A stretch of 64,000 nucleotides of DNA, taken from the NCBI GenBank assembly GCA_017562135.1, contig QEYB01000368.1, positions 1,302,001 through 1,366,000 of the forward strand, given 5' to 3'. Origin of the DNA: Dipylidium caninum (lineage: Eukaryota; Platyhelminthes; Cestoda; Cyclophyllidea; Dipylidiidae). The notes below the pieces were generated by a model. The model had not been told where the DNA came from, searched no databases, and worked only from the letters and a program-made list of their open reading frames with translations. Below, piece after piece: positions 13,290-26,064 of the stretch; the stretch's first letter is position 1, and each line of letters starts with the position of its first letter. The translations under genes were made by a program, and so were the position numbers.

Positions 13290-16200
13290 GGGTCGTTGAA
13301 AAACACGAGGTTATTTATGGCGCAGTCCACATAGGTCGAGAAACTAAAAAACAATTATTTCTCGTGCAGTCAACTGCTGCATGCTGAGTGTGCACGTATG
13401 TCGCCTTGACTGCTGGTGCTTGTGGTGATGATCCGAAAATTTTTCCTGCGTCCCATTGGACAGCAGCGGGTAAAATCTGATTGGACGCTGCCATGTGCGT
13501 TGGGTCACCGAAATATTCAAGGGGTTATTTTTAAAACCGTTTTAGGGTGGCAACCCCAAATCCCACAATGTTTTTTTACTAGTACTGAGTCCAAATTCTA
13601 ATTTCGCACCAAAGAGAGATGGCCTTCACTATTTATTAACCTAGAAGCAAATATCTGCCTCACTTGACTATCAGGAAAATTGCGACATTCACTTGGACGG
13701 ATTGCGGTATTTTTGTTGGAGAGATCCGCCAACACTGCCTATGCTAGAAATGAAGGGTAACACTGATATATTGTTTCAATTGAGCAACTACCACATGCGT
13801 TTCGTGGATCACGTCTCCACCGTGTGGGACAAGGCATTTCCCTGGCATATTCGAACGCCGCACAGTTTAATCTACTCCCAATGACGACCAGAGTGTACGA
13901 TGTAACGGTTGTTGTGGATATTTGCAAGCACGAATGCCAGTGGGCACACACTTTGCTGCCTACGCTGTGCTGTTCACAAAAGCGCTTAATGCTTTTCGGT
14001 AAATTGGTACACACGGGGCGAAGGCAAGCGGTAGAGTCGCAGTCAAAACAGATTTCTTCGAGACAGAAAAATATCGCTGAAACAAACCACAACTCTGCTA
14101 AAGCAATTACGGGGACTTATTGAGCCAAGTTATTCCTGAGGAAAGGAATGAGGATATTTGGAAAAAGTGTTTAATCCAAGTGGCACACGCAAGGCCAGCA
14201 AGTCGGTGGACAGCATTTTGGCTAGTGAATTTCTAACTAATCAAAATAGAAATGCGGTATTTGGAGGAATTTGCTGGCAAGGCATGGTGGAATAGGTTAA
14301 CGAGGGTGAGAATGAGGGACAAAGTTCGCATGATGCCACCACTTAGGATGCACGCAAAGTTGACAGCCGTCTGGCCCGCCTTGTCTGCATCCCCTCCGGT
14401 GTTGCCACGACGAGAAGCCAGCTCCGCCATCGCAGATTTCGGTGGTTCTTCGGTGCTCTTTCTGGCTCACAACCCATCCACCTTGAGGCTTCAAACGACC
14501 AAAAAGTATGTAGACCTTCAAGGCATTTATCCGACAACTAGTAAACATTTCCACTTACTGAGATTCTTTGCAGCTGTGCCCCCTTGCCGTTCAACTTTGT
14601 CCCCTGCTTACACGCGAGGGGCAGGGAATCGTCCAGATGCTTTCATTTTGCTAAGGTCGGATTGACGCTCCGAGTTTCTGTGGCCCACTTCGCCACTCCT
14701 TCCCCATTAAGTGAAGTATTCTCGTGCCTGATTTGCCAGCTCTGTTTGTGCAAAACATATTCAAAAAAAAGGCTCCGGAGCTTATTTTGAAAACGGCCGA
14801 AATGCCAAAATTAGGCGTCAGAAGAGTCATTTATGGAAATGTATTTTCATAGGCAGCTGACAGGCCGTTTGTCTTGGGACATCCAGTTTACGGTCCAGCC
14901 CTCATTTATCGACGGTTCTGTCAATTATTCAATCGAGTGATTTTGTTGACACGATTTCGTAGTCGTTAACCCCACCTTTGTGAATCAACCTTAAGTCGCC
15001 TCAACCCCCTCGAAACGCCTAAAAGACTTTCCTCTGGGGACCCAATTGTGTGATTGCGTGTGGGCGCTACTCTCTCGGTACATCGGACACGGGGGTATGT
15101 GGAGATTCGTCCACCGCAACTATTAGTGGTGAAGGCCGCCGATCTGAGGCGATCTCAGGCCATACCGAGTTTTTAACGGCAGTGGATTAAGAGTTATAAT
15201 GCCAGGAATCATATAAATCGTAGAGCACCACTTATTCTGAGGCGATACTCTGAGAGTTATTTTTACCTCGCAACGAATTCCCTGGTAGCCGCAGCCGTGC
15301 TCCCCAGGCAATCGCTAACGCAAATGAAGATGAGGGGCATTTAGTTGCCACCATGTCGCGCTATTCAACGCGGATGTTGTGAGGATGAGTGTTAGAGAGG
15401 AACATCGACCTCCACGACTGCCGTCGGGCCAGAGGGTGCGATGTTGTTTATTGTCACCTCATGGACGGATGAACCGTCATGACGATCCACACGAGATTCT
15501 CAGACAAGATTGACATTCATTAGTGGTGATAAAACGGGTGCATTAAAGTAGCAACTTGCGGAATGCGTCAGGTGGCGAGGTGGCGGAATGCTTGGAAGAA
15601 GACCACCTTGTTTGGCGGGTCGCGCAAGCCACACTGGGAATGGCACTTTGTGAGGAGGTGAAATTGGGGACAACCGCGGTGCTCTTTGCGCTGGGCATTA
15701 GAGCCGCGAAGAGGCTTCGCCACAACACTTCAGGTGCTGAGAGAAGGCGAGGGAGACACAAGGGGGCGGAGCGGGCTTGGCGTCTCACTGGGGCCAAATT
15801 CAATCGGTATAAGTTTGCTGTGCTCAGGTGAAATGAATTTTATTTACTCTCAAGACAGTTGCTTTGTGGCTTTGCTTAAAGTATCGCCAACAATTTCATT
15901 AACATTTTTTTGTTTGGTCAGTTCATGCGTTTGTTGCACCGAATTTGCATAATGTTAGATGCCTCAAACTTCGAGCGCAATCTGGCGAAGTCAGGGGATA
16001 AACTGGACTTTGGCGGCATCGGTCAAAGCGTCTGATTGTGCGTCTCTGCTGGTAATGTGGACCGCGAGAGTGGACGATGTCTATTTGCGCTTTCTCTCAC
16101 CACGAGGGTGGCCCATCTCTGAGGGGGGTCCGGCCTCGTGCCGCGCTCGGGCAATGGCGCTCGGATGGTCGGCAAGGGGGTTGTCCACCCTTCTGTTGCT

Positions 16201-17006
16201 CGACTGCTGGAACACATCGTCCGAGAACTGAGACGTACACATGCCCGCACTAGTGCGCCGGGGCGGAGCTCCTTCGGTGCCGGGTGAGGAGGGTGGAGAG
16301 GACCGCAAACGGCGATATCTCCTTCGACATCGTTGGTTCAGACTGTGGCATGTGGGTATGACCTCAGAACCGGCGTACAACCGACGCTCCTGAGAAATGC
16401 TTGCGCATCATTTAAATTTTTATGGATGCGGAGGATTAAAAACAGCCGAAAATGCCTCTTTCCGGTGAGGTCATTAAGGTAAGATTTTCCTGCAAATTGC
16501 CGCTCAACCGCGTAACTATCAAAGCACCGATATTTTGAGGACAAGTTATGCTCAAGCTCAAGCTCAAGTCCGAGGCATGGATGCATTATGACGATTATCA
16601 CCTATTTAGCCGTAAGATGAATAACCAACGGCTCATTAACCGGCTGGAGACAGAGAGACTCGCGCCGGCAGTGTCGTGGCCTGCACACGGGATTGTCGCA
16701 GGAGTAAGTGGTTCGTCGGAAAAATTCCCCCAAATCGCACTGAGGACGGTTGGCCGCGGCCTCACCACCGGATGGCTGCTGCAGGGACCCCACGGCTGTA
16801 AAGCAGCCTGTCTCCTGGGCGTGGGGGCGTGGCCGCGGCGGCGATGATGAGGCCTGACGGTATTGACTGATCGGAAGTTCCGCTGGAGACACCACAATGG
16901 AGGCACCAGGTGGACCGTGAAGGGCCGAGACGACAATCAGCATGGCAGCACAAAACTTTTCCCGTTTGCGCATCCGAGAAAGATTATAGGTTGCACCGAA
17001 GAGGGA

Positions 17007-17045
17007 GTAGTAGCAGCAGCAGCAACAACAACAACAACAACAACG
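17007..17045. repeat. (AGC)n(AAC)n trinucleotide tract
   Basis: AGT/AGC units followed by AAC units over about 38 nt. The surrounding ORFs on both strands only translate the repeat (Ser/Asn or Val/Ala runs). Confidence 0.85.
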
Positions 17046-17194
17046 ACAGGAGGCGCTTCCGAGGGACAGATGACGGGAGAGTGGAAGGCCATTGGCGGAG
17101 GAAACGTGGGTGACTTATGCGCCTGCGCTAGCACAAAGCCGCCTCCTTGGGAACGGCCTGCCATATCACAGTTCGACTAAATTCACCCAATTTT

Positions 17195-17211
17195 GGGGGA
17201 GGGGGGGGGGG
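17195..17211 (+). repeat. Poly-G run
   Basis: Sixteen of seventeen bases are G, interrupted by one A. This is one of five G-homopolymers in the window that all have G on the plus strand. Confidence 0.85.
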
Positions 17212-17413
17212 CAGAAAGGCTTCTCAAATTAACAAAATGCACACTTCCTGCTCAATTGCCCGATTCTGCACCGAATTAAGATGAACAGTGTGCAACGTAA
17301 TGGTAAACAATATTATCAATAGAAACGGATTTGCTCTACGTCAAAATTCGCGAAAAATACGGTGACAAAAGATAGCGTTATACGTCGATCAACAAACTAA
17401 ATAGACGATTGTG

Positions 17414-17988
17414 GAAGACTCCTCCAAACATTGTAAACGTCGAAACATCCTCCCCTGCCTCCTAGCCTGTCTCCTCTCCTCTCCTGCCCCTCTCCTCTCC
17501 CTCTCCTCCCATCTCCTCTCCTCTGCCTCTCCTCTCCTCTCCTCTCCACTCGCTTCGGACGAGGTGTGGCATATCACCGCGCAGACTGACAGGTCCGCAG
17601 TACCTCACGTCCCATAACGCCTGTATGGTGTTCTGTTGGTCAACTCTCCACAACTGCCGCGGAATCCCTCTGCCTCACATGACGTCCGCGTCTGCCTCTC
17701 CGGTCGTGCTCCACTTGACGCACGTGCCCTCGGTATGGGACACTCGGGGCGCACCCAGACATGTTCAACGAGTCTCATAGGCGACGCGGGGGGCAGAAAC
17801 GCGGCACCCCACCGACTGGGCCACTGAATTCCGCGGTGAAGCTCACCTCGCCCCTGTGTACCTCATGAAGTTAGGAGCGCCTCAAGTTGGACTCCCCAAG
17901 GAGCCCATTTCCCGCCTTTCGTCTAAGGCGGCAGAGGCTCCTTCTTTTGAAGTTGGTTGTGCGCATCACCACGAAGTGGCGTCGGGAA
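17414..17988 (+). repeat. Left arm of a long inverted repeat
   Basis: This 575-nt segment recurs in reverse complement at 25077-26064. The match starts at gaagactcctcc, passes through a CTCCT-rich tract, and is near-perfect for several hundred bases from about 17575 to 17980. A 63-codon ORF at 17636-17827 is identical in translation to the one on the other strand at 25538-25729. The match fades after the cgtcggg at about 17988. I do not recognise the element. The pure repeat and lack of protein motifs suggest a non-autonomous mobile element or a segmental copy. Confidence 0.9.
17451..17548. repeat. CTCCT polypyrimidine tract
   Basis: Almost pure C/T strand of about 100 nt built from CTCCT-like units, inside the left inverted-repeat arm. 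The corresponding tract in the right arm is expanded and built from GGCGGA units. Confidence 0.85.
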
Positions 17989-20541
17989 TGGCGTAGCCGA
18001 TGAGCAAATTTCCCCAAGCTTCCTCCCTCGCTTTTGACCACGACTAGTATCCTGTCTGTACTTTTAAACCACCGACCCCGCTTTTCTCGGTATTCCTGGC
18101 AGTGCGTGGTCCGGTCTCCGAAACTATCATGGCCGGCTTTATTTAGTCCATATAACATTTCCTGCAATGTGGCGTAGTTGATAGGAGAGTCACATTGGAG
18201 GGCACGCGTTTCTCGAGAGCCGTTCCGGCCATAAACGTGAGGTCGTGGATTACAGCATGCCAACAAGTGACCCCAGATAGAACACCAACTTCTGTGCGCC
18301 CGCACTTTAGTGATCTACCCAGCTCTTTTCAATTATATTTCTCCTGGACCGGTGGGGAGAATTTTGATTCCACATCCTTCGAAGAGATGAGATTAGGATG
18401 ACCTTTGGAAGAAATGTAAATATCGCTGCATCGCCGCAAAAAATGGACAAGCGCAAGAGCTTTACACGGACTAGTCAGACTGATTTAACCACACCGCTAC
18501 GAAAGAGATGTACAAACCCTACCACATCCCTACTGCTCCCTCCTGTTTTCTTCCTCTGAAATGAAACAAACTGGACATTTATGGAAACGTTTGTACCTTT
18601 AACATGAGCAAGTCCCAGTTAATTCTACGAGAATATTCTACAGGTATTTGTGTACCTTTGAAATGGCTAATGTGCGGAGTTTGTACCTGACATCCATTGC
18701 TTTAAGGAGATAGTCTCCGTTACGCAGATTTCCAACTTTCAGAGAATTTTCACGAGATCTCTAAGATGACAAATTCCGAGAAGTGGGACTCGGCTAAACT
18801 CCCAAACTGATAACTTGTGGGCATTTCGCTCATATTAATTTGACGGGTCAAACCACCGTAGCGAACAATGTCGGATCACAAAAAGGGACAATGAAGAATG
18901 TGGTCTTAAAAATAAACGTCTGTGCTGCGCCAGCACAAATATACATGCAAAAGAGCGCATTATGTTGAGAGCTTTTGTGTCCAAATTTCTTTCGCGTAAA
19001 CGATGCGAGGAGAGACGACATTACATGCTGAATCGTCAAGGGTGCAATCAGAATGATTTAATCCTATGATGGAAGTCCGAGCTTAACTTGGAGAACCCAA
19101 CAATATCCTGCGATTCGTAAGGAAAGCTATGAGAAACAACTGAAGTATTAGCGACGTGATCTTGTTTCTCTGTACAGGAAATCCCAAATTTCAAAAAACC
19201 GACCAGTTATAATTCAACAATACCAGTACTGAAGGGTAACTCATCCATTAAAGCAGTCAAAATTCACAAAAAGAGAGAGGGTCCAAGTTAGCTCCCAGCA
19301 TTTCATGCTGGAGGTGCGGTGGCGTGGGAGGGTTTGTGCGGAAAGCAAGAGGCCAAAGTCCTTCCCTTCTTATTCGTTATTCTAGGAACAATGTTAAATT
19401 ATCTAGTAAATATTTTAAAAGCAGAGTTTCACTACCTAAGTCTATTACATGAGTCCATTTTTTCAAGTGAGGTGGAGGAAGGAGATCTTGGAATGAAAGT
19501 TTATGGTGAACAACTACGAGCACCAGGTATTCCGCGCGTACGATACACTTGGGGAGTTGCCCAATGCTAAGTTGGTGAGCTGCCTCAACATGACCTCCTG
19601 GAAAAATCTGGGCTTTAGCCATTACTTCCAAAAGTAGTGTCAACCAAAAGTCTGCGAGAAAGGAACAAATAATGATATATGTAACTTTTACCTAAATATT
19701 ATCGTGGTCGCGTTTAGAACATTTGCGCACAGTGTAGAAATATATTACCCCGACACAAAATGGGGGTAGTTTAGTGGAAGAATGCAATTATCAAGCGAAA
19801 ATAATAATATCTCTGTACGCATAATTATAGTGGTAATCTGGTGCTCTCCGGTTTCAGTGCGCGTCTTAATTTCTTGATGGAGGATGGGTAAATAAGATCA
19901 AGAAGTCAACTACCTGTCCACCTTCTTCTTACACGGAATCATCCGTGACAAATTAGTTGTTACCCCCAACCCCATGCGCATCAGACTTAGTTTCAGACAA
20001 CCAAGCCCTCATATAATTCTGAAAGCAAGGTATGGTCAAGGCTCTTTTCTACCATTACTCACTCGCATCGGAGTTAACTCCTTAATCACTCTCCCACCCA
20101 AGCCTCCGTTAATTACCGTTAAATTTGGTCAAGAATTAGAGTGTTACTCTGTTATGACTATGCTTTAGAGAATAATTATTGGATAACGCGGCCTTGGTGT
20201 TTAAATAAACCAGGCAGCTTTTCGACCACTCAAACCCCTTAGTCGGCGCAAACTGTGCGTGGGCGGATTTGTCGCGGTAGGTACGGCATTTTGGGGTGCC
20301 ACTGGTTGATGCACTTGATTATCAATTTAGTGCGTTATCTCATATAATCTTTAATATCCGCTAACCTTCTTGTTAGCTTAGCATGGGCATTGGGAGATTT
20401 AGCACCGTATTTGGGCACTTGGATTATTCTGCTGCTGGGGAGGCGTTTAGGCCGATGCCATTACGCCACATAAGTTGCCAACTCTGTAGTAGCAAGTTTC
20501 TAATCCGTCTGTCAACCCTTAGGTGACCGCTTCGGCTAACG
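17989..20541. other. Intergenic stretch upstream of the ZCCHC10-like gene
   Basis: No ORF here has motif support. Base composition changes from GC-moderate to AT-rich at about 18.4 kb. The last few hundred bases should hold the ZCCHC10-like promoter and 5' UTR, but no core promoter element stands out. Confidence 0.55.
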
Positions 20542-21195
<654 letters not shown>

Positions 21196-23948
21196 ACTTT
21201 TTATATTTGTTTTATTACTTGTATAAAATACAATCACTTTCTGATAATCGATTGTTTCAGTTGCCTTTTGCCTTTACTTAGCTTGAATTGGTGTATTTTT
21301 TGTTTTTCATATACGGTTTTCTCTTTCACCTTTTTGAATATTTGTTTTCCCATTGATATAAAGTGGAATTTGTGCAGATTCGCCTCTATGGTTTTAGAGT
21401 GCAGAGCCCGTGCCTAATCTCTGTTTGTTTAGGGTTTTATTTATAGGAAGATTTGTACTCTCATCAGTTTCTTAAATACTGGCTAGTATATGCATTCGTA
21501 ATTTGTTCAATGCTAATCCGCTGTAGCACCCACGGCCTTAGGTTTTCCATGTATTCATTTTGGGTTGCGCAGATATGAACTTGATTACCTTCTATTAGTA
21601 TAGTGGTTCCAACAAATGCTCAAAAATGCCTTCAACTTGAAATTTTGCCATCTTTCCTTCCGCTTACTCACTTTAGGTTGATTACATTTTTGGGGTTCAA
21701 TCACTCTTTTAAGCCGTTGAATTCGAGACCCTTAATGAGACGGTTTCGTGTTTGTCAATTTACTGTCTAGTCTTGTGTTGATGAGGGATTCCGTGCATAT
21801 ATGCTTCCAGCCGTGCTATAAACCTTGTCGTTTTTAAACATTGATTTGGCATGGGACGCCCTTAATTGCGCCTTTTTGTGAAGACTATTTGTTCCCAGTT
21901 GTCAGGATCGTTTTCACGCGTGTTACTGGTCAGAATGAGTAGGATTAATATTTTATGCGCAAATACAAGTTTAAGTAGTTTGGGCCTGCTACGTTTTGGT
22001 TTTGACGAATGAAAATAACCTTAACACTGGCTATAAACTTCTCTGATTCGTAATATTTTTTCAATGTTAATTCTAACTCTTCTGTGACTCTCGTTCGAAA
22101 CAAGTCGTTTTTTACCTTTCCGACTTTGTTAACCATCATATAAATGGAGTCGCAAAAGCTCAGTTTCTTTCGCGAAAATTATCTCTGTATCTAAATTAAG
22201 AGATAGTCAGACATTCATATAAAATTGGGGACGATGCTGAGGGCTAAGGTGAATAGTAGTTTTGCCTCCTATTAAATCGACGTAGTTGGTGACTACATTA
22301 ATAATTACTTTTGGCCATGCGTTATTGGGACATTTATAGTAATATATAATTTCTGAGTTGTGTATATGCCCCTAAAATACGACTCTTCCACAGGCGACCT
22401 GCTCTTTTTGTCGAATTTTAGGTTACCGACCCGAAGGCCCAACGCCGAGCCCTAATTTAGTGAACGATGACGCTGAAGTCATTGCTAATTCTAGAATCCT
22501 CAGTGGTTTTGGTCGTTGGTGCTTAGTCATATGGTGCTCCTATCACAAGATGCACATATTGTAGGAAATAAATACCTACTTCAATTCGTCAAAACGTCAC
22601 AATTGTAGAAAGTGCAGTTGTGATTTGCAGGTTTGGCTCCACCTGAAGTGTCTCTGATTCACAGATCCCATGAGTGATTGGCTGTAGTGCCGTGCTCCCC
22701 ACGCGTCTTCGAAGTAGGAAAGCACCCGATGAATCCTATTGAGCGATTACAAAGTATGTGACTTGACATGTGGTCACCTTCATGCCGTAATGCACCAAAT
22801 TGACCTGCTGACTGGGCTCCTATCATTGCTGAGGTACACTTGTTTGCGGTTTGTGTACTTTTTGGTGAAGTTTCACTGGACCTATTAATATCAGTGCGCA
22901 TGTTCTTGCCATTTTGGCAGGGAAGGTCCGCCGCAGCAGCATTACTTGATTTTTTTACTCAACCAGGCCTACTTTACTAAGCCTGGTGCGTTCAAACAGC
23001 GAAGGGACGTGAGTGACGTTATGATATAAACTCATTTTAGTGAGACTAGAGTACTAAAACACATTTGCTATTTGAAGATTATCGAAAGTTGGGGTGAGTT
23101 ATTCGCTTAGACAGTCTTTTTCCTCTTCGGCGGAGTTAAAAATGGGGGGAAAGTGACTGTCTGTGGTGAGATGACAAGTGTGAACAGATGGGCTGATGTG
23201 CCGGCACGCAGGCCGAGGAATTGGTAGAAAACTGTATGAAGTTGCCTTCTTAACGTGAAGGGGCAACTTTAATCTGTTCACATGCCATGCCTTGACGGGT
23301 GGAGCCGCAGCTCTGAGGGGAGAGCGCTTGCGCATCAGTGCTTTAATTGCCAAAGTCGATGCCATAAATGCGGGCTTGGAACTGACGCATGCGTTGTGAT
23401 TACTCCAACTTTTCCCGTTAACTTCACGAGAATGCACTACAATTGCCAGTGGGCTCTGGTCTTTTGGGCATGGGATTATTCTCAACGTCTGCGTATGAAA
23501 GGACGTCTGTACATCCACGCATGAGCCTAATAACATTCAATCTAATTTTTCGGTGGTCATCGCAATTGAGGGCATTTAAATTGATGCAGAAAATCATCTC
23601 TCTTTTGGTTCTTGTTTATTTGTTCAATTTTTAGCGTATTCATCTAACAACACTCGATAAGACCGACGAGTCCATCTGCGATCCTATTTACACCGTCTGG
23701 TAATTCAACTTAACTTAGAGCATTTCTCCTGTCCCATAATCGACTGTGGAACCGAAATCTAAGGGGTGGAAGACCTTCATAATTATAAGGACTCAAAAAG
23801 TATGATAACGGTCTATATTTTGCGTGTAATTTCGTTTGATTTCGAGTTGAAGATATTTGTTCTCAGATAAATGGGGTATGGGCCTTTCTGTAGTCAGCAA
23901 ATAAACCCTTGGTTCACGGAGGAGTGGGGATACGTGTTTTTCCTGCTC
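21196..23948. other. AT-rich stretch, includes probable 3' UTR of the ZCCHC10-like gene
   Basis: The first roughly 900 nt are strongly T-rich on the plus strand, as expected for transcribed sequence downstream of the ZCCHC10-like stop codon. No ORF with protein-family features is present. After about 22.6 kb the composition becomes mixed and I see nothing specific. Confidence 0.5.
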
Positions 23949-24653
23949 TCAGCGGTACCAGGGGCGCCCGGTCGATGAAGAACGTCTGTGATATGTGGAT
24001 GGTTCGTAATACGTGTGTGGGGGAGAGCAAGAGCTCCTGCGAGACCGCGGGTACCGAATACTGAAGCTAGAAGAGTTGCAGGAGACCACGACGGATTCGT
24101 GCCCTTGGTGTCTTGAACCACACTGGAAATTGGGACCAGGGCAGATCTGATATCGTGGTCCGGAGCAATGCCATGGAGGCGAGTGTCTTTTAGGGGGAGA
24201 GTTATAACAACGACTCGGCGAATACAGATTGCAATGAGGAGAGAGGGATCTGCCGGGCCGCGGGACGTGTCCATGGATGAGCCAGTAGAGGAAGGAGCAG
24301 AAGGCAGCGAGCTGCCCCTCTCGCCGGAAGACAATGAACCAATACCCTGTCTTCGAACGTCGTTTTGCCTGAATTAAAAAGCCAACGGCTTTACTCTTGA
24401 AATTAAAGGGATAGTAGTCGACTATGTCTTGACTGAAAATGGTGATTTTCTCTCTGTCCTCTATTGGACCGCTGATGTCCTTCATTTGAATTATCCGTTC
24501 ATTTCCACGAATGAGAACGGTCCGACCCGGCCTGTCCATACACTGGTTATAGAGGCGGTAGACGAGGCAGTAGCCGCGGTTTGTGATTGGATCCACGGGG
24601 ATAAATCCACAGTTGTAGGCCACTTCCTCGAAGCGAATTGGCGCCGCCGACAT
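23949..24653 (-). CDS. Hypothetical ORF, weakly CUB-like N-terminal part
   Basis: Open frame of 234 codons, preceded by a possible splice acceptor (cctttag) directly upstream. About the first 115 residues look protein-like: CGFIPVDPITNRGYC, then LIRGNERIIQ, then ITIFSQD and AVGFLIQAK, a spacing that recalls the second half of a CUB domain without its usual cysteines. The rest is Ser/Pro/His/Tyr-rich and a competing frame is open over 24334-23894, so an unrecognised splice or frame error near 24350-24330 is possible. No signal peptide or certain start is visible. Function unknown; it could be a chance ORF in GC-richer sequence. Confidence 0.3.
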   Translation of the reverse strand: MSAAPIRFEEVAYNCGFIPVDPITNRGYCLVYRLYNQCMDRPGRTVLIRGNERIIQMKDISGPIEDREKITIFSQDIVDYYPFNFKSKAVGFLIQAKRRSKTGYWFIVFRREGQLAAFCSFLYWLIHGHVPRPGRSLSPHCNLYSPSRCYNSPPKRHSPPWHCSGPRYQICPGPNFQCGSRHQGHESVVVSCNSSSFSIRYPRSRRSSCSPPHTYYEPSTYHRRSSSTGRPWYR

Positions 24654-24896
24654 TGGACGCTAAAGGACCCTGCGATGTGGTGTCAAGCCTACCCACTTGG
24701 GTGCGGAAATACGCACACAATCGGTGCGTTAAGTGGAAATCCACAGAGAAGAGTGCGATCGCTCGGGTGCGCCATTTGAGATCCGAGCAACACAAGCGCC
24801 TTCCCCATTGGCTGAGTGGACTGGTTCTGGGTCCTATGACCACGTAATTTGATTAGTCTATCGTGAAAGTGATTCGGGCTGTCATTCGTTAATTCG

Positions 24897-25337
24897 TCAC
24901 CCGAAGACGTCGATGGTGAGCGGGTTGGGTAAACAGAAGTGCGTGGCTCCCTCAAACGCCGGCTTCACGTCTGCAAACGCCGATGCGCAAGCGGCGTTGC
25001 GGAGTCTACCACCGACTTGGTAGCCTCGGTTTCGTGGTGTGCTCTCGTCCAGTCTCACAGTCGTGCAGTCGTCGCGTTCCCGACGCCACTTCGTGGTGAT
25101 GCGGCGTTGCGGGTTGAGCCGATGGTGCAGGGGGACGAGTGGTGGAAACAACTCACTGGGAAGTTCTCGTGTCACGTGTTTACTGCTGGCATTGTGAACG
25201 GGCTTGAGGGGCTGAGCATTAACGGGCCGGACGAGGAGGAGGAGGAGGAGGAGCCCGAGGAGGAGGAGGGGGAGGAGGAGGGGGAGGAGGAGCCCGAGGA
25301 GAAGAGCCTTTGATGAGAGTAATTTTGGACGAGACAT
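24897..25337 (-). other. Doubtful ORF with poly-leucine leader encoded by a GAG repeat
   Basis: From an ATG at 25337 the minus strand reads MSRPKLLSSKALLLG, a run of Leu with few Pro/Gly, then VRPVNAQP, which resembles a signal peptide with a cleavage site. About 100 further residues without motifs follow. The Leu run is only the translation of the (CTC)n side of a GAG tandem repeat. On the plus strand the same repeat reads as a Glu-rich tail of another ORF (24939-25313). Most of it lies in the part of the right inverted-repeat arm that the left arm lacks. Neither reading has independent support. Confidence 0.15.
25232..25303. repeat. (GAG)n trinucleotide tract
   Basis: Imperfect GAG repeat with cccgag and gggg interruptions, about 72 nt, inside the extra segment of the right inverted-repeat arm. 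Confidence 0.9.
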
Positions 25338-25817
25338 GACATGGTGAAGTAGACCCTTAAATGCTCTGGCTCTATGGTGGGGGATAGTGGCTCGAGTGGT
25401 TCGCACAACCAACTTCAAAAGAAGGAGCCTCTGCCGCCTTAGACGAAAGGCGGGAAATGGGCTCCTTGGGGAGTCCAACTTGAGGCGCTCCTAACTTCAT
25501 GAGGTACACAGGGGCGAGGTGAGCTTCACCGCGGAATTCAGTGGCCCAGTCGGTGGGGTGCCGCGTTTCTGCCCCCCGCGTCGCCTATGAGACTCGTTGA
25601 ACATGTCTGGGTGCGCCCCGAGTGTCCCATACCGAGGGCACGTGCGTCAAGTGGAGCACGACCGGAGAGGCAGACGCGGACGTCATGTGAGGCAGAGGGA
25701 TTCCGCGGCAGTTGTGGAGAGTTGACCAACAGAACACCATACAGGCGTTATGGGACGTGAGGTACTGCGGACCTGTCAGTCTGCGCGGTGATACGTTCGA
25801 TCTCGTCCGAAGCTAGT

Positions 25818-25933
25818 GGAGGAGAAGAGAGGAGAGGCGGAGGCGGAGGCGGAGGCGGAGGCGGAGGCGGAGGCAGAGGAGAGGAGAGGAGACAGGGGAG
25901 GCGGAGGCAGAGGAGAGGCAGGGGCAGAGGCGA
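25818..25933. repeat. GGCGGA/GGAGA purine tract
   Basis: Tandem GGCGGA units flanked by GGAGA units. This is the purine strand that corresponds to the CTCCT tract of the left arm, expanded by GGCGGA copies. Confidence 0.85.
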
Positions 25934-26064
25934 GGTGACGAGTTGAGGTTAGTAGGAGGGTTGGTTGGTTGCTTGGGAGTGGGGCGAAATCGAGATAGAA
26001 ATAGTGTACGACGGAGGCAGATGCGATGGATGTTTCGATGTTTACAATGTTTGGAGGAGTCTTC

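Larger units (their letters stand above)
13290..17413. other. Intergenic stretch upstream of the K2P gene
   Basis: GC-moderate sequence holding any 5' UTR and promoter of the K2P gene (its side nearest 13290). The ORFs are short and antisense-redundant. A CAG/CAA tract at 17007-17045 and a G-run at 17195-17211 are the only clear structures. No protein family is recognisable. Confidence 0.6.
25077..26064 (-). repeat. Right arm of the long inverted repeat, with about 300-nt extra segment
   Basis: Reverse complement of 17414-17988. The outer part 25402-25800 matches nearly base for base. Matching sequence resumes at 25077-25103, so about 300 nt (roughly 25104-25403) are present here and missing from the left arm. 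The low-complexity stretch 25815-26035 is also longer than its counterpart. The near-identity implies a recent duplication. Confidence 0.9.
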
